Below are positions 1 through 8,407 of a stretch of DNA of 15,285 bases, piece by piece. Under the pieces are notes generated by a model. The model saw only the letters and a list, made by a program, of their open reading frames with translations, did not search any database and was not told the origin of the DNA. The DNA is taken from positions 1 to 15,285 of the forward strand of contig CAMLSI010000064.1 of NCBI GenBank assembly GCA_946482585.1. Direction: 5' to 3'. The stretch's first letter is position 1, and the number at the start of each line of letters is the position of its first letter. The stretch comes from an uncultured Lysobacteraceae bacterium (lineage in GTDB: Bacteria > Pseudomonadota > Gammaproteobacteria > Xanthomonadales > Rhodanobacteraceae). Position numbers and translations under genes: made by a program.

Positions 1-1225
1 CGACCTGCTGCCGCCGGGTACGGTGCGGATACGTGCTGGCCTCGAAGGTGCTGCAGTTCTCGAAGAACGCGACACCGAGCTCGATGGTATAGGCCGGGAC
101 GCCGAGCTGGCCGTAGGCGGTGTCGTCGGTCGTTCCGCTGGTCGCGTAGAGACCGACCGACTGCTGCGGGTCGTAGTTGTTGAACCAGCCGATGCGGCGG
201 CCGAGCATTTCGAGACCGGCCGCGTTCGGCGCCAGAGTCGTGGTATCGCCCCAGGGCCAGAGCACGAGCTGCGAAAAGCTGTGGATGTCCAGGAATATGC
301 CCTGGGTCGTGTCCGGTGCCGCCGTCGTCGTGTCGTCCGGGCGCAGGTCCGGGAAGATGCTGTTGACGTAGTTCACGACGGACTGTGTTTCGGGCTCGGA
401 GCCGGCGCTCGCGCCGCGATAGGTTTCACTGCAGGCTGAGCTGCTGGCGCCGGGGCCGCCCCAATGGAACGGATAGTTGCGGTTCAAGTCCGCGCCGCGC
501 GAATCGCTGGTCGTGCCGCAGTACGCGGTATTCGTGTTCTTGCGCCAGGACAGGCCGGTTTCGGCTTTCTTGCGGCCGTCCGGATTGGACTGCAGCAACA
601 GGTGGAATTCGTTGTGATCCAGCAGCCAGGTCGCCTCGGGATTCGTGCCGTAGCCGTTGACGAGCCATTCGGCGAAACGCGTGTTGAGCTCGGCCGTCGT
701 GTATTCACGCGCATGGATCGCGGTCATCGCGAACATCTTCGGCTTCGGACCCGGGATCGCCGAGTTGGTCAGCTTGAGCACGACGAGGTCGTAGCCCGGA
801 TTGCCGCCCGCGGTGACTTTTTCCCAGGTGTCGCCGATGTCGATCTTGCTCGCGAGGTCCGGACGCGCGGCGATCAGCGCGTCGGCCGACGCCAGCGTTT
901 CTTCGACCGTGCGATAGCAGGCGTAGCCGGGGATGCTCTCGAGCGAGCGGCCCGACGTCTGCAACTGCAACAGCTCGGTCGCTTCTTTCTCGACGACGAC
1001 GTCGGCGGTCTGCGTACGCAGCCAGACCAGGTCATCGGGTTCGATCTCGGTCGTGACCGTGCCTTTCCTCGGATCGACGCGCAGATGGCCGAGCCGATCG
1101 GCCATGCGCTGGATCAGCGCCTGATCGCGCGTCTGCACGGTGACGACCTGCGGTGTCGGACTTGCCGCCGACGCGGATAGCGCGGTCAGCGCGAGTGACA
1201 GTCCGAAGACCAGTGGGCTACGCAT
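1..1225 (-). CDS. Secreted zinc carboxypeptidase, peptidase family M14 (3' end cut off by window edge)
   Basis: The reading frame begins at ATG 1225-1223 and runs off the left edge after about 408 codons. An SD-like GGGGGGAG lies about 8-10 nt upstream. Residues 1-20 form a signal peptide ending ALSASA, so export is likely. A region of about 100 residues before the catalytic domain may be a propeptide. The M14 catalytic set is visible: zinc ligands H171 and E174 (HARE) and H315 (DIHSF), substrate-binding R218 (NPDGR) and N248-R249 (DLNRNYP), and catalytic E382 (YTIELG). The protein should therefore remove C-terminal residues from peptides outside the cytoplasm, in the manner of carboxypeptidase T/A. 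A C-terminal extension beyond the catalytic domain cannot be judged because it is missing. Transcription points away from the cyclase gene, whose stop codon is 184 nt upstream. A CRP/Clp-like box lies in that gap. The family call is firm; substrate preference is unknown. Confidence 0.93.
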   Translation of the reverse strand, partial: MRSPLVFGLSLALTALSASAASPTPQVVTVQTRDQALIQRMADRLGHLRVDPRKGTVTTEIEPDDLVWLRTQTADVVVEKEATELLQLQTSGRSLESIPGYACYRTVEETLASADALIAARPDLASKIDIGDTWEKVTAGGNPGYDLVVLKLTNSAIPGPKPKMFAMTAIHAREYTTAELNTRFAEWLVNGYGTNPEATWLLDHNEFHLLLQSNPDGRKKAETGLSWRKNTNTAYCGTTSDSRGADLNRNYPFHWGGPGASSSACSETYRGASAGSEPETQSVVNYVNSIFPDLRPDDTTTAAPDTTQGIFLDIHSFSQLVLWPWGDTTTLAPNAAGLEMLGRRIGWFNNYDPQQSVGLYATSGTTDDTAYGQLGVPAYTIELGVAFFENCSTFEASTYPHRTRRQQV

Positions 1226-1310
1226 GGCGACTACTCCCCCCAAAACGACACAAAGCCGGGATCGTAGAGGCGATTAGTCCAGACAGGCGGGTTGTTGCGG
1301 CGCAATAAAG

Positions 1311-1326
1311 TGTGATGCGTGTCACG
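1311..1326. promoter_or_regulatory. CRP/Clp-like binding site (TGTGA-N6-TCACG)
   Basis: The sequence TGTGATGCGTGTCACG matches the CRP half-site consensus TGTGA-N6-TCACA at 9 of 10 core positions and is flanked by A-rich and T-rich sequence. Its centre is about 93 nt upstream of the M14 carboxypeptidase start codon on the minus strand. The only other neighbour is the 3' end of the cyclase gene, so the carboxypeptidase would be the target. In Xanthomonas the CRP homologue Clp activates genes for extracellular enzymes, which would suit a secreted peptidase. That link is inference, and I did not find a convincing -35/-10 pair beside it. Confidence 0.45.
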
Positions 1327-1409
1327 GTTTTTCGACACGGCACGATCGGGTGAAACCCGCGAGGGTTCCGTGCGGCGGCGAATGTCCGACTCCGCGCAGC
1401 GAAGGCCCC

Positions 1410-3248
1410 TCAGGCGGCGACCGACCCCTGCACGACGCGGTTGCGCCCGCTGCGCTTGGCTTCGTAGAGCGCGTCGTCGGCGCGGCGCAGCAGTGCGTCG
1501 GCGGCAATGACCGTATCTCCGCGCGCCGTCGCGGCGCCGATGCTGACGGTCAGCCGCAGGTCGCGACCGCCGTCGAGCGCGAAGACCTGTGCCGCCACAC
1601 GCTGGCGGATGGTTTCCGCCGTGCGCCGCGCGCTGAGTTCGTCGGCACCCGGCATCAGCACCACGAATTCCTCGCCGCCGAAGCGCGCGACGGTCGCGTT
1701 GTCGCCGGCGCAGTGGCGCAAGGTAGTCGCGATGCAGCGCAGGCAGTCGTCGCCGGTCAGGTGGCCGTAGTCGTCGTTGACGCGCTTGAAGTGGTCGATG
1801 TCGGTGATGAGCACCGAGAACGGCTTCGCGTCGGCGAGGCTGTCAGCGAGCAGCGGCGCGAACGACTGATCGAAGTGGCGCCGGTTGAACACGCCGGTCA
1901 GGCCGTCGCGCAGACTGTGTTCGCGCAGGCGCGCATGCGCTTCGCCGAGCTGCTGTAACGCGTTCGACAGCGCTTCGGTACGCTCCGCGACGCGATGTTC
2001 GAGCTGCTCGTTCGCTTCGCGCGCGATGCGCTCGTTTTCGGCGCGCAAGGCGGCCCAGCGATAGGCGAGGGCGAACGACAGGAAAATCATTTCCGCGGCT
2101 GAACCGATCTGCATGCCGTACTCGGTCGCGAAGGTCTTGGGCACGATGCCGAAGGAGACCATCGCGTAGACCAGTGTGCCCGCGAGCAGCATGGCCCAGG
2201 CGAGCAGGAACAACAGCGCGGGACGGAAGCCGCGTCGCGCGACCACGATCGCTACGCCGATGACCGCGCTGACACCCGGGAAAACCATGGCCGTGCCGAT
2301 CAGCACGGCCGTGCGGTAGTCGAGGACCGGGCTCGCGGCGAGCATCAGCGCATGAAAGCCGGCCAGACTCAGCAGCAGCCGGTTGGCCAGCGGAGCGCGG
2401 CGCGGCAGCTCGAGGAAATCGCGTGCGAACAATTGCATCGCCAGCATTGCGAACGCCATCGACAGCGGCACGGCTGCATTCGCGAGCCAGGTCGAATTCG
2501 GCCAGAAATATTCGAACGCGAAGCCGTTGAGGCAGAACAGCACGAGTCCGAAGCCGAGCACGTGCAGGCTGTAGAGGAAATGCGATCGGTCGCGCAGCGT
2601 GACGAACAGAATCAAATTGTAGAAAAGTAGCGCCAGCAGGATGCCGTAGTAGACGCCCATGCCCAGCTGCGCGTCGCGCGCGAGCTCGATGAACGCGGTC
2701 GGCGTGTACAGGGTCAGCGGCACCTGCATCGAACTCTTGGTCTGCACGCGCAGCAGCAGGTCGAGCGGACGTCCCGGCGCGATCTGCAGCCAGAAGTTCG
2801 GATGGCGGTAGCTGACCGAGCGCTGCGCGAACGGATGGCGGTCGCCGGACTGGAAGTGATCGATCGCGCCGTCGGCGTGGCGCACGTAGAGATCGACGTC
2901 GTCGAGCAGCGCGTACTCGAGCACGAGCAGCCAGCGCGTGTCGGCGTGGTTCGCGTTGGCGACGCGCGCATGGAACCAATAGGCGCCGTCGACGAAACCG
3001 AACGTGGCGTTGTCGGCCGGAACCGGCGCGAAGTGTCCGGCATCGGCGGCGGCGAACATGGCGGCGCTGTCGGCATCGCCGCGCGCATCGACCGCGTAGG
3101 TCGTGACGGCGGCGAGCGGAGCGCGAGTCTGGCCCGCGGTCAGGTCGAGTATCGGCGCGGCAACGGCCGAGGCTGCCAGCCACGGCAGCAGGCTCCACAG
3201 CACCATCAGACGTAGCAGTACACGCGCCACCCCGTGCTCCCCAGGCAT
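1410..3248 (-). CDS. Membrane diguanylate cyclase: 7TMR-DISMED2, 7TMR-DISM, GGDEF
   Basis: This protein of up to 612 residues should make c-di-GMP at the inner membrane in response to a periplasmic signal. It has a signal peptide to about residue 31 (AVAA/PIL), then a periplasmic domain of about 35-185 with the 7TMR-DISMED2 pattern (LLRVQTKSSMQVPLTLYTP). Seven hydrophobic helices follow at about 196-396, then a charged coiled coil at 400-445, and a GGDEF domain from 446. The active-site motif is GGEEF at 524-528 with ITDIDHF at 481-487, so the cyclase should be active. The RxxD inhibitory site expected nine residues before GGEEF is absent (G515, A518), so c-di-GMP feedback through that site is not expected. 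The ATG at 3248 has a poor ribosome site. A GTG at 3230-3228 preceded by GGGGAG at 6-nt spacing may be the true start, six residues shorter. The sensed ligand is unknown. Confidence 0.92.
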   Translation of the reverse strand: MPGEHGVARVLLRLMVLWSLLPWLAASAVAAPILDLTAGQTRAPLAAVTTYAVDARGDADSAAMFAAADAGHFAPVPADNATFGFVDGAYWFHARVANANHADTRWLLVLEYALLDDVDLYVRHADGAIDHFQSGDRHPFAQRSVSYRHPNFWLQIAPGRPLDLLLRVQTKSSMQVPLTLYTPTAFIELARDAQLGMGVYYGILLALLFYNLILFVTLRDRSHFLYSLHVLGFGLVLFCLNGFAFEYFWPNSTWLANAAVPLSMAFAMLAMQLFARDFLELPRRAPLANRLLLSLAGFHALMLAASPVLDYRTAVLIGTAMVFPGVSAVIGVAIVVARRGFRPALLFLLAWAMLLAGTLVYAMVSFGIVPKTFATEYGMQIGSAAEMIFLSFALAYRWAALRAENERIAREANEQLEHRVAERTEALSNALQQLGEAHARLREHSLRDGLTGVFNRRHFDQSFAPLLADSLADAKPFSVLITDIDHFKRVNDDYGHLTGDDCLRCIATTLRHCAGDNATVARFGGEEFVVLMPGADELSARRTAETIRQRVAAQVFALDGGRDLRLTVSIGAATARGDTVIAADALLRRADDALYEAKRSGRNRVVQGSVAA

Positions 3249-3270
3249 GCTGGTCGCGGCTTCTGTCTTG

Positions 3271-3309
3271 CAGGATCGTTGCCAGGACCGTTGCGATTCA
3301 AGTCTTGAA
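3271..3309. repeat. Tandem 12-mers plus palindrome upstream of the membrane cyclase
   Basis: CAGGATCGTTGC (3271-3282) is followed directly by CAGGACCGTTGC (3283-3294), an 11 of 12 match. Next comes the perfect palindrome TTCAAG-T-CTTGAA (3297-3309). The block ends about 60 nt upstream of the cyclase ATG on the minus strand, and a TTGACG hexamer (a possible -35) abuts the palindrome on its far side. The arrangement looks like operator sites for an unknown regulator. No good -10 was found at the expected distance, so the promoter itself is not assigned. Confidence 0.35.
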
Positions 3310-3569
3310 CGTCAATCGGTGGTGCGACGGATCATGCAGCGAACGGCGCGATCCGTGCGCGCGCCGGCGCGGCGCCCCTGCACGGCGTGCGACGGACGAG
3401 CATCGCGTGAACCGGTCCCGTGCATGCATCTCGTTGACTGAATTCGAAAATCATCCCGCGTCGGCGCACGCGCGCGGGCCGGTTGTGCGCAGTCCGGAGG
3501 CATCGGCACAGGCCCTGCGTGTTTCGACAACTCCTGCAACATTTTGTGACGTGCCCGGTCGACATGCCG

Positions 3570-3599
3570 TTTACAGCGCCCCGACCGCTGCAGTAGAGT
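3570..3599 (+). promoter_or_regulatory. Predicted sigma-70 promoter of the his operon
   Basis: TTTACA (3570-3575, 5 of 6 to the -35 consensus) and TAGAGT (3594-3599, 4 of 6 to the -10 consensus) are separated by 18 nt. Transcription would start near 3606, about 28 nt before the ATG of the first gene. The predicted start falls at the left end of the inverted repeat at 3605-3628. This is the only reasonable promoter I found ahead of the nine-gene operon. Confidence 0.5.
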
Positions 3600-3604
3600 G
3601 CCGT

Positions 3605-3628
3605 AATGTTCTAATGCGTTATTACATT
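3605..3628. promoter_or_regulatory. Candidate operator for the TrpR-family his regulator
   Basis: This 24-nt imperfect inverted repeat has the form AATGTnnTAAnG / CnTTAnnACATT, with 9 of 12 positions symmetric. It begins at the predicted transcription start and ends 5 nt before the ATG at 3634, filling the place where a ribosome site would normally be. A repressor bound here would block initiation, and in the mRNA the same repeat could pair. TrpR-family proteins bind palindromic operators as dimers, and the gene directly downstream encodes one, so autoregulation is the simplest reading. The assignment is inference. Confidence 0.5.
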
Positions 3629-3633
3629 GAATC

Positions 3634-4041
3634 ATGAAGCGACGCTATCTCGAACCCGAAAACACGCCGGTGCCGGCCGAGGAAAGTCTCTGCCGCGCGC
3701 TGCTGTCGCTCGACACGCCGGCGGAGATGCTCGCGTTCCTGCGCGATCTCTGCACGCCGGCCGAACTCGAGGCGCTGGTCGACCGCTGGCGTGTCGTGCC
3801 TTACCTGCTCGCCGGCTACGCCTATCGCGAAATCCATGACCGCACCTCGGTCAGCGTGACGACGATAGGCCGCGTCGCGCGATTCCTGCAGCAGGGCAAC
3901 GGCGGCTATCTCGCGGTCGTCGCGCACGAAGCGCTGCCGCCGCTGCCCAAGCCGCCGCGGCGGCGCAGCGGGCTGCCGTCGCCGCTGGCCGGACTGCCGG
4001 ATGCCAGCCCGTCGCGCCGCAGCGCCCGGAGCAAATCATGA
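3634..4041 (+). CDS. TrpR/YerC-family transcriptional regulator heading the his operon
   Basis: This 135-residue protein matches the TrpR-like YerC/YecD family over residues 20-95. Diagnostic stretches are [18 protein letters not shown] (39-56), [20 protein letters not shown] (64-83, the helix-turn-helix) and LQQGNGGY (85-92). Residues 100-135 form a Pro/Arg/Ser-rich tail that looks disordered and is not part of the family core. The gene lies 5 nt downstream of an inverted repeat and has no visible SD. Its TGA overlaps the hisG start (ATGA), so the regulator and the operon are co-translated. Members of this family have been proposed from comparative genomics as histidine-biosynthesis repressors (HisR). 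Position and operator support that role here, with histidine as the likely corepressor, but neither binding nor ligand is shown by the sequence. Confidence 0.88.
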   Translation: MKRRYLEPENTPVPAEESLCRALLSLDTPAEMLAFLRDLCTPAELEALVDRWRVVPYLLAGYAYREIHDRTSVSVTTIGRVARFLQQGNGGYLAVVAHEALPPLPKPPRRRSGLPSPLAGLPDASPSRRSARSKS

Positions 4042-4937
4042 AGACGCGCGATCGTCTGCGCATCGCGGTGCAGAAGTCGGGACGACTGTCGGAACAGTCG
4101 CAGGAACTGCTCTCGCGCTGCGGCCTCAAGTTTCGCCAGAGCCGCGACAAGCTGTTCTGCTTCGGCGAAAGCCTCGCGATCGACCTGCTGCTGGTGCGCG
4201 ACGACGACATCCCGGGACTGATCGCCGACGGCGTCTGCGACCTCGGCATCGTCGGCCGCAACGTGCTGGCCGAGCAGCAGGCATCGGCGCGCGCCCGCGG
4301 CGACGCGGAATCGTTCCGCGAAATCCTGCCGCTCGGTTTCGGCCGCTGCCGTCTGTCGATCGCGTTGCCGCAGGAACAGGAATACGCAGGCTGCGATGCG
4401 CTGCAGGGCCTGCGCATCGCCACCACGTATCCGGCATTGACCGGCGACTGGCTCGCGGAGAACGGTGTCGCTGCGAAAGTCGTCGTGCTGTCGGGATCGG
4501 TCGAGATCGCGCCGCGTCTGGGCACGGCCGATGCGATCTGCGACCTCGTTTCCAGCGGCGCGACTCTGCAGGCCAACCAACTGCGCGAAGTCGTCGGCAT
4601 CCTCGACAGCGAGGCCGTGCTCGCGGCCGCGCCGTCGCCGCCGCCGGACGAGCGCGGCGAATTGCAGGAACTGCTGCTGCGGCGCATCGAAGGCGTCATC
4701 CAGGTGCGCGAATCCAAGCTCGTGCTGCTGCAGACCACGCGCGCGGCCCTGGCCGGGGTCACGCGTCTGCTGCCGCCGGGACAGCAGCCGACGATCACGA
4801 GCATCGAAGGCAGCGCCGACGAGGTCGCGCTGCAGGCCGTCTGCCACGGCGCGATCACCTGGCAGCATCTCGAAGACATGCGCCGGGCGGGCGCGCGCCA
4901 CATGCTGGTATTGCCGGTGGAGAAAATGCTCGCATGA
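4038..4937 (+). CDS. hisG: ATP phosphoribosyltransferase, long form
   Basis: HisG catalyses the first step of histidine synthesis, joining ATP and PRPP to give phosphoribosyl-ATP. The protein has 299 residues, the length of the E. coli long form. The N-terminal part carries the two-lobed catalytic fold, with the PRPP-binding stretch at about 164-177 ([14 protein letters not shown]). Residues from about 228 to the end form the ACT-like regulatory domain ([22 protein letters not shown]), which binds histidine for feedback inhibition in this form. The enzyme therefore should not need a HisZ partner. The start ATG overlaps the upstream TGA by 4 bp and has GGAG 6-7 nt upstream. Confidence 0.97.
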   Translation: MKTRDRLRIAVQKSGRLSEQSQELLSRCGLKFRQSRDKLFCFGESLAIDLLLVRDDDIPGLIADGVCDLGIVGRNVLAEQQASARARGDAESFREILPLGFGRCRLSIALPQEQEYAGCDALQGLRIATTYPALTGDWLAENGVAAKVVVLSGSVEIAPRLGTADAICDLVSSGATLQANQLREVVGILDSEAVLAAAPSPPPDERGELQELLLRRIEGVIQVRESKLVLLQTTRAALAGVTRLLPPGQQPTITSIEGSADEVALQAVCHGAITWQHLEDMRRAGARHMLVLPVEKMLA

Positions 4938-6244
4938 AGCGGCTGATCTGGAGCGACCTCGATGCGGCCGCGCGCGGCGCGAGCCTGCGGCGGCCGGCGC
5001 AGACCGATTCGGCCGAGCGCGGCGCGGTCGTCGCGCGCCTGATCGCGCAGGTGCGCGCCGACGGCGACGCGACCTTGCGCGCGTTGACGCGCCGCTACGA
5101 CGGCTGCGAACTGGGCGATCTGGAAGTCGGCGCCGCGGAATTCGATGCGGCGCAGACACGCGTGGCACCCGTGCTGCGCGACGCGATCGCGCAGGCGCGC
5201 GAACGCATTGCGCGCTTCCATGCGGCGGCGGCACCCGCGGCGGTACGGGTGGAGACCGCGCCGGGCGTGGTCTGCGAGCGCGTGCTGCGACCGCTCGGCC
5301 GCGTGGGCCTGTATGCGCCGGCGGGCACGGCGCCGCTGCCGTCGACCGTGCTCATGCTCGCCGTGCCGGCACAGCTTGCCGGCTGTACCGACGTCGTGCT
5401 GTGTTCGCCCGCGAACGCGGCCGGCGAATGCGATCCGGTGGTTTTGTATACGGCGCGACTCTGCGGCGTCGGCCGCGTGTTCAAGCTCGGCGGCGCGCAG
5501 GCGATCGCGGCGATGGCCTACGGCACCGCGAGCGTACCGCGCTGCGACAAGCTGTTCGGGCCCGGCAACGCCTGGGTCACCGAGGCCAAGCGCCAGGTCG
5601 CCAACGATGCCGACGGCGCTGCGATCGATCTGCCGGCCGGGCCGTCCGAGGTGCTCGTGATCGCCGACGCCGGTGCCGATGCGGAGTTCGTCGCGGCGGA
5701 TCTGCTGTCCCAGGCCGAACACGGCAGCGATTCGCAGGTCGTGCTGCTGTCGCCGTCGCGGCCGCTGCTCGACGCGGTCGAGCGCGCGGTCGCGTCCCAG
5801 CTGCAGCGCCTGCCGCGCGCCGAACTCGCGCGCGCCGCGCTCGCGCACAGCCGGCTCATCGAAGTCGCGGATCTCGCCGAAGCGCTGGCGATCAGCAACG
5901 ACTACGCGCCGGAGCATCTGATCCTCAATGTCGCCGACGCGCGCGCGCTGCTGCCTGGCGTGCGCAATGCCGGGTCCGTGTTTCTCGGCGCGTGGTCGCC
6001 CGAAGCCGTCGGCGACTACTGCAGCGGCACCAACCACGTACTGCCGACCTACGGCTACGCGCGCGCCTGGAGCGGTGTGTCCGTCGCGAGCTTCCAGAAA
6101 CAGATCACGGTGCAGGAGCTGTCGCCGGACGGACTGCGCGCGATCGGGCCCTGCGCGCGCGTGCTCGCCGACGCCGAACAGCTGCATGCGCACGAGCGCG
6201 CGGTCGCCGTGCGTCTCGAACGACTCGGAGCGACGACCGCATGA
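4934..6244 (+). CDS. hisD: Histidinol dehydrogenase
   Basis: HisD oxidises L-histidinol to L-histidine in two NAD-dependent steps and is the last enzyme of the pathway. The protein has 436 residues, the normal length. Zinc ligands are Q260 and H263 (SQAEHGSD), D361 ([10 protein letters not shown]) and H420 (AHERAV). The catalytic pair is E327-H328 (YAPEHLIL). These sit one residue beyond the E. coli numbering. The NAD-binding region includes [14 protein letters not shown] and [12 protein letters not shown]. The start ATG overlaps the hisG stop as ATGA, with GGAG about 11 nt upstream. The long open frame that extends upstream in this phase is a high-GC artefact. Confidence 0.97.
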   Translation: MKRLIWSDLDAAARGASLRRPAQTDSAERGAVVARLIAQVRADGDATLRALTRRYDGCELGDLEVGAAEFDAAQTRVAPVLRDAIAQARERIARFHAAAAPAAVRVETAPGVVCERVLRPLGRVGLYAPAGTAPLPSTVLMLAVPAQLAGCTDVVLCSPANAAGECDPVVLYTARLCGVGRVFKLGGAQAIAAMAYGTASVPRCDKLFGPGNAWVTEAKRQVANDADGAAIDLPAGPSEVLVIADAGADAEFVAADLLSQAEHGSDSQVVLLSPSRPLLDAVERAVASQLQRLPRAELARAALAHSRLIEVADLAEALAISNDYAPEHLILNVADARALLPGVRNAGSVFLGAWSPEAVGDYCSGTNHVLPTYGYARAWSGVSVASFQKQITVQELSPDGLRAIGPCARVLADAEQLHAHERAVAVRLERLGATTA

Positions 6245-7308
6245 ACGTACTCGATCTCGCGCGCACGGACATACGCGCGCTGACGCCGTATTCCTCGGCA
6301 CGTATGGAGGCGAGCGGGGGCCGCGTGCTGCTCAACGCGAACGAGTCGCCGTGGTCGCCCGCGGCGGAGGCGGGTGACGGCCTCAATCGCTATCCCGATC
6401 CGCAACCCATGGCATTGTTGCGCCAGCTCGCCGCGCTGTATGCGGTCGGGACCGATCAGATCCTCGTCGGGCGCGGCAGCGACGAAGCCATCGACCTGCT
6501 CGTGCGCGCGTTCTGTCGTGCGGGCGAAGACGCGATCCTGATCTCGCCGCCGACTTTCGGCATGTATGCGGTCGCCGCGGCGATCCAGGGCGCGGCGGTG
6601 GTCGCGGCGCCGCTCGCAGCGGATTTCGGCCTCGACGCCGACGCACTGCTCGCGGCGCTGACGCCGTCGGTCAAGCTCGTATTCGTCTGCACGCCCAACA
6701 ATCCGAGCGGCAATCTGGTGCCGTTCGACAGGCTGGAACGCCTCGCGCTCGCCTTGCGCGGCCGTGCACTGCTCGTCGTCGACGAGGCCTACCTCGAATT
6801 TGCCGGCGCGCGCAGCGCGACGACGCTGCTCGGCGAGCACGATCACGTCGCCGTGCTGCGCACGTTGTCGAAGGCGTACGCGCTCGCGGGTGCGCGCGTC
6901 GGCACGCTGCTCGCGGCCCCGGCCGTGATCGGTCTCCTGCGTCGCATCATCGCGCCGTATCCGTTGCCGGCCGCGAGCGTCGCTGCGGCACTCGCGGCGA
7001 CGGGCGCCGCCGGCGTGGAGGAAGCGCAGGCGCGCATCGTCGTCGTGCGCGAGCAGCGCGAGCGGCTGCGCGCGGCGCTCGCGCGAATGCCCGAGGTGCT
7101 GGAGATACTGCCCTCGTCGGCCAACTTTCTGTGCGTGCGCTGGCGCGACGCCGCGGCAACGTACGCGGCGCTGCTGCGTGCCGGCGTGGTCGTGCGCGAC
7201 GTGACGCGGTATCGCGGCCTCGCGGGATGCCTGCGCATTTCCGTCGGCACGCCGGAGGAGAATAGCGTGCTGCTGGCCGCGCTGTCGCGCCGCGAGGAGG
7301 CGGCCTGA
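6241..7308 (+). CDS. hisC: Histidinol-phosphate aminotransferase
   Basis: HisC is a PLP-dependent enzyme that transfers an amino group from glutamate to imidazole acetol phosphate, giving histidinol phosphate. The protein has 355 residues, like E. coli HisC. Family stretches include [10 protein letters not shown] near the N-terminus, [24 protein letters not shown], and VVDEAYLEF. The PLP lysine is K211 in [16 protein letters not shown]. The C-terminal phosphate-binding arginine is in [11 protein letters not shown]. The gene starts at ATG 6241, overlapping the hisD stop as ATGA. Confidence 0.96.
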   Translation: MNVLDLARTDIRALTPYSSARMEASGGRVLLNANESPWSPAAEAGDGLNRYPDPQPMALLRQLAALYAVGTDQILVGRGSDEAIDLLVRAFCRAGEDAILISPPTFGMYAVAAAIQGAAVVAAPLAADFGLDADALLAALTPSVKLVFVCTPNNPSGNLVPFDRLERLALALRGRALLVVDEAYLEFAGARSATTLLGEHDHVAVLRTLSKAYALAGARVGTLLAAPAVIGLLRRIIAPYPLPAASVAAALAATGAAGVEEAQARIVVVREQRERLRAALARMPEVLEILPSSANFLCVRWRDAAATYAALLRAGVVVRDVTRYRGLAGCLRISVGTPEENSVLLAALSRREEAA

Positions 7309-7309
7309 A

Positions 7310-8407
7310 GTGAAGAAATACCTTTTTGTCGACCGCGACGGAACCTTGATCGTCGAACCGCCGGACCAGCAGATCGACGCCTACGCCAAGCTCGCGCTGC
7401 TGCCCGGCGTGGTTCCGGCGCTGCGTCGCTGCGTCGAGGCCGGATACGAGCTCGTGATGGTCACGAACCAGGATGGTCTGGGTACGGCGAGTTTTCCCGA
7501 GGAACAGTTCTGGGGACCGCATCGGCTCATGCTGCAGATCTTCGAATCGCAGGGCGTGCGCTTCGCCGACACCGTGATCGACCGCAGTTTCGCGCATGAA
7601 GGGCTGCCCACGCGCAAACCGGGCACCGGCCTCATGCGCCGCTATCTCGGCGACGACGGCTGGAGCCGCGGCGCGTCGGCCATGGTCGGCGACCGCGACA
7701 CCGATATCGAATTCGCGGCGAATCTCGGCGTGCGCGGTTTCCGCCTCGGCGACGGCGAGTGGGACTGGGACGGCATCGCGCACACGCTCTGTGACGCGCC
7801 GCGTCGCGCCGAGACCGAACGCGTCACGCGCGAGACGCGCATCCGCGTGCGCGTCGATCTCGATCGCCGTGCCGAACCGGTCGTCGCGACCGGCCTCGGT
7901 TTCTTCGATCACATGCTCGAACAGATCGGCAAGCACGCCGGCATCGCACTTTCGCTGCAGTGCGCCGGCGACACGCACATCGACGAACACCACACGATCG
8001 AAGACTGCGCGCTCGCATTGGGGCAGGCGCTGCGTCAGGCGCTGGCCGACAAGCGCGGCATCGGTCGCTACGGCGACGCGAGCGAACCGGAGACGGCGGC
8101 GGCCGTTGCGATCACGCTGCCCATGGACGAGACGCTCGCGCGCGCGGCGCTGGATCTGTCGGGGCGTTCGTATTTCGTCTTCGACGGCGAGTTTGCGCGA
8201 GAGCGTGTCGGCGATCTGCCGACCGAGCTCGTGCCGCATTTCTTCCGCTCGCTGTGCGAAACGCTCGGCGCCAACCTGCATCTCGCGGTACGCGGCGACA
8301 ACGCGCATCACATGGTCGAAGCCTGTTTCAAGGCGGTCGCGCGCGCGCTGCGCGCGGCGCTGCGGCGCGACGGCAGCGAACTGCCGAGCACCAAGGGGAC
8401 GCTATGA
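7310..8407 (+). CDS. hisB: Bifunctional histidinol-phosphatase / imidazoleglycerol-phosphate dehydratase
   Basis: This 365-residue fusion dehydrates imidazole glycerol phosphate (C-terminal domain) and dephosphorylates histidinol phosphate (N-terminal domain). Residues 1-165 are a HAD phosphatase with D8 and D10 in FVDRDGTL and GDRDTD at 127-132. Residues from about 170 are the dehydratase, with metal-binding [12 protein letters not shown] (198-209), [10 protein letters not shown] (223-232) and [11 protein letters not shown] (331-341). The four zinc ligands of E. coli HisB-N (C93, H95, C101, C103) are replaced by D91, S93, L99 and T101. The remembered Xanthomonas HisB also reads PTRKPG here, so this looks like a lineage trait. 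The start is GTG 7310, one base after the hisC stop, with a strong GAGGAGG at 7294-7300. Confidence 0.96.
   Translation: MKKYLFVDRDGTLIVEPPDQQIDAYAKLALLPGVVPALRRCVEAGYELVMVTNQDGLGTASFPEEQFWGPHRLMLQIFESQGVRFADTVIDRSFAHEGLPTRKPGTGLMRRYLGDDGWSRGASAMVGDRDTDIEFAANLGVRGFRLGDGEWDWDGIAHTLCDAPRRAETERVTRETRIRVRVDLDRRAEPVVATGLGFFDHMLEQIGKHAGIALSLQCAGDTHIDEHHTIEDCALALGQALRQALADKRGIGRYGDASEPETAAAVAITLPMDETLARAALDLSGRSYFVFDGEFARERVGDLPTELVPHFFRSLCETLGANLHLAVRGDNAHHMVEACFKAVARALRAALRRDGSELPSTKGTL

Larger units (their letters stand above)
3249..3633. other. 385-nt divergent intergenic region between cyclase and his operon
   Basis: No convincing gene lies here; open frames are short and lack ribosome sites. 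On the cyclase side there are two tandem 12-mers (3271-3294) and a palindrome (3297-3309), then an inverted repeat ACGGATC/GATCCGT (3327-3333 and 3350-3356, 16-nt loop). The middle, about 3357-3560, is GC-rich and I see nothing specific in it. On the his side there is a promoter and an operator-like repeat next to the first gene. I saw no run of histidine codons and no attenuator-type terminator, so a classical his leader peptide appears to be absent. Confidence 0.7.

Noticed and set aside
1347..1367. Small hairpins (CGGGT-GAA-ACCCG and AACCC-GCGA-GGGTT) downstream of the membrane cyclase as a terminator
   Set aside because: The stems are only 5 bp and mutually exclusive, and no T run follows on the transcribed strand.
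3249..3633. A his leader peptide and attenuator ahead of the operon
   Set aside because: I found no short frame with a run of His codons and no terminator/antiterminator pair followed by a T run. The TrpR-family regulator and operator give a better explanation.
3851..6301. An 816-codon open frame on the minus strand opposite hisG and hisD, and long frames opposite or out of phase with the other his genes
   Set aside because: It is Arg/Ala-rich with no recognisable domain, lies opposite genes with clear catalytic motifs, and is expected from the third-position GC bias of this DNA.
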